From the NCBI GenBank assembly GCA_047605615.1, contig JASGFI010000017.1, forward strand, positions 1 through 31,505: 31,505 nucleotides of DNA, in the 5' to 3' direction. This document shows, piece after piece, positions 30,931 through 31,505 of the stretch. Numbering within the stretch: position 1 is the first letter of the stretch; every line of letters begins with the position of its first letter. Source of the DNA: Taibaiella sp047605615 (GTDB lineage Bacteria; Bacteroidota; Bacteroidia; Chitinophagales; Chitinophagaceae). The notes under the pieces were generated by a model, which saw only the letters and a program-made list of their open reading frames with translations, had not been told where the DNA came from and did not search any database. The position numbers were made by a program, and so were the translations under genes.

Positions 30931-31413
30931 TCATTTTTTACCCAAAGGTTTATTGGAGTATTTCGAGATTACGGGCGGTGCCGCTGAAATCATCGAACAA
31001 CACCAATTGTCGAGGGCTGGCCTCGCACAAGTACAAGTAGATGTAATATCCATTGCCGTCGGGCCATTGCCTAAAATATATCCACTATTATCGGGAACCT
31101 GAAATATCTGCGATGCTACGGAATAAAACCTGCCATCCTCTGTTTCCCAATGCGTCCTAAGAGCCAATACCACCCCTGTATCAACTTCAGCATTAAATAC
31201 TTCCGCAAAGGTCAAAGCAACCTCCCCCTCGGAAAAGACCCCAGAGTTGACATACAGATTCTTCAGCTGATCAAATGTAACAGGAACAACGTTAGCACTC
31301 GAATCTATATAAGCCAAATCGATAGCAGGGACATAATCCGACATCGAAATAGCACTTGGCCGTTGGCCCAAAAACTTGAGTACGAGTTCGTCGTGTACAA
31401 CATTTCCATTCAA
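30931..31413 (-). CDS. unknown protein, 5' end uncertain (possible amber-interrupted or truncated gene)
   Basis: From a TTG at 31413 the frame codes for 160 residues (MNGNVVHDELVLKFLGQ...). No signal peptide is seen. The end is Cys-rich, CTCARPALDNWCC, which loosely echoes the clusters of the downstream lipoproteins. Upstream the same frame continues in-phase as NTTALGVGGAAPKSSVVFL back to a TAG at 31468-31470. Before that TAG the frame is open again, with an ATG at 31477-31479, to the window edge. The true start may be the TTG, or the gene may carry a nonsense change. No family was recognised. Confidence 0.5.
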   Translation of the reverse strand: MNGNVVHDELVLKFLGQRPSAISMSDYVPAIDLAYIDSSANVVPVTFDQLKNLYVNSGVFSEGEVALTFAEVFNAEVDTGVVLALRTHWETEDGRFYSVASQIFQVPDNSGYILGNGPTAMDITSTCTCARPALDNWCCSMISAAPPVISKYSNKPLGKK

Positions 31414-31505
31414 AAAAACGACCGAACTTTTGGGTGCTGCCCCCCCTACGCCCAGGGCTGTTGTGTTCTAAGTTATCATAAATAAGAGGGAATTAATGTC
31501 ATTGG

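Noticed and set aside
1..31505. tRNA, rRNA and riboswitch genes
   Set aside because: I scanned the intergenic regions by eye and saw no cloverleaf, rRNA or known riboswitch core; a covariance-model search would be needed to be certain.

Overview
The window looks like a chromosomal segment of a Bacteroidota bacterium, probably of the Chitinophagia/Sphingobacteriia type. The evidence is: (i) -7 promoter boxes of the Bacteroidota form TAnnTTTG upstream of many genes; (ii) A-rich sequence instead of Shine-Dalgarno sites before most starts; (iii) a type IX secretion (T9SS) cargo protein with a C-terminal sorting domain, together with the T9SS gene porT next to ubiE; (iv) lineage-typical families (DUF5606, DUF937-OmpA, short lipoproteins). 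Taxonomy below phylum is inference.

Layout. 1-707: REP-like CCCC-GTA-GGGG palindromes, two of them in a 55-bp direct repeat, followed by an IS200-like Y1 transposase. 753-2888: methylmalonyl-CoA mutase large subunit. 3140-7288: a fragment of the spc ribosomal-protein operon (rplF-rplR-rpsE-rpmD-rplO-secY), with its own promoter, unusually long structured spacers and a strong terminator. 7383-7549: a MITE-like element with inverted ends and an 8-bp target duplication. 7685-9263: a lone MlaE permease and a DUF5606 protein. 9390-11326: pyrE, a Nudix hydrolase and coaD. 11628-13909: a DUF2130 coiled-coil protein and an SPFH protein. 14000-14147: a second MITE-like element, inserted in the T-tract of the next gene's terminator. 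14210-19045 (minus): a 1611-aa T9SS cargo that joins a PL11 rhamnogalacturonan-lyase-like domain to autotransporter-type repeats. 19492-22978: family 2 glycosyltransferase, rsmG, an ABC ATPase and a YihY/BrkB membrane protein. 23123-25593: an HExxH lipoprotein and a DUF937-OmpA protein. 25696-28468 (minus): sodA, then dtd-ubiE-porT. 28820-31413 (minus): three tightly packed small lipoprotein genes, two of them paralogues with a dense cysteine cluster, preceded by a gene whose 5' part is interrupted by an in-frame TAG.

How it fits together. Most of the window is housekeeping: translation, secretion, pyrimidine, CoA and menaquinone synthesis, and oxidative defence. The lyase cargo would need the T9SS machine, of which PorT is encoded about 7.4 kb away. 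The accessory signals most worth following are the two MITE-like elements near terminators, the spacers inside the split spc operon, the lyase-PATR-T9SS fusion and the cysteine-cluster lipoprotein operon. No tRNA, rRNA, CRISPR array or replication origin was recognised. I found no convincing complete new multi-gene system; the lipoprotein operon is the least explained gene group.
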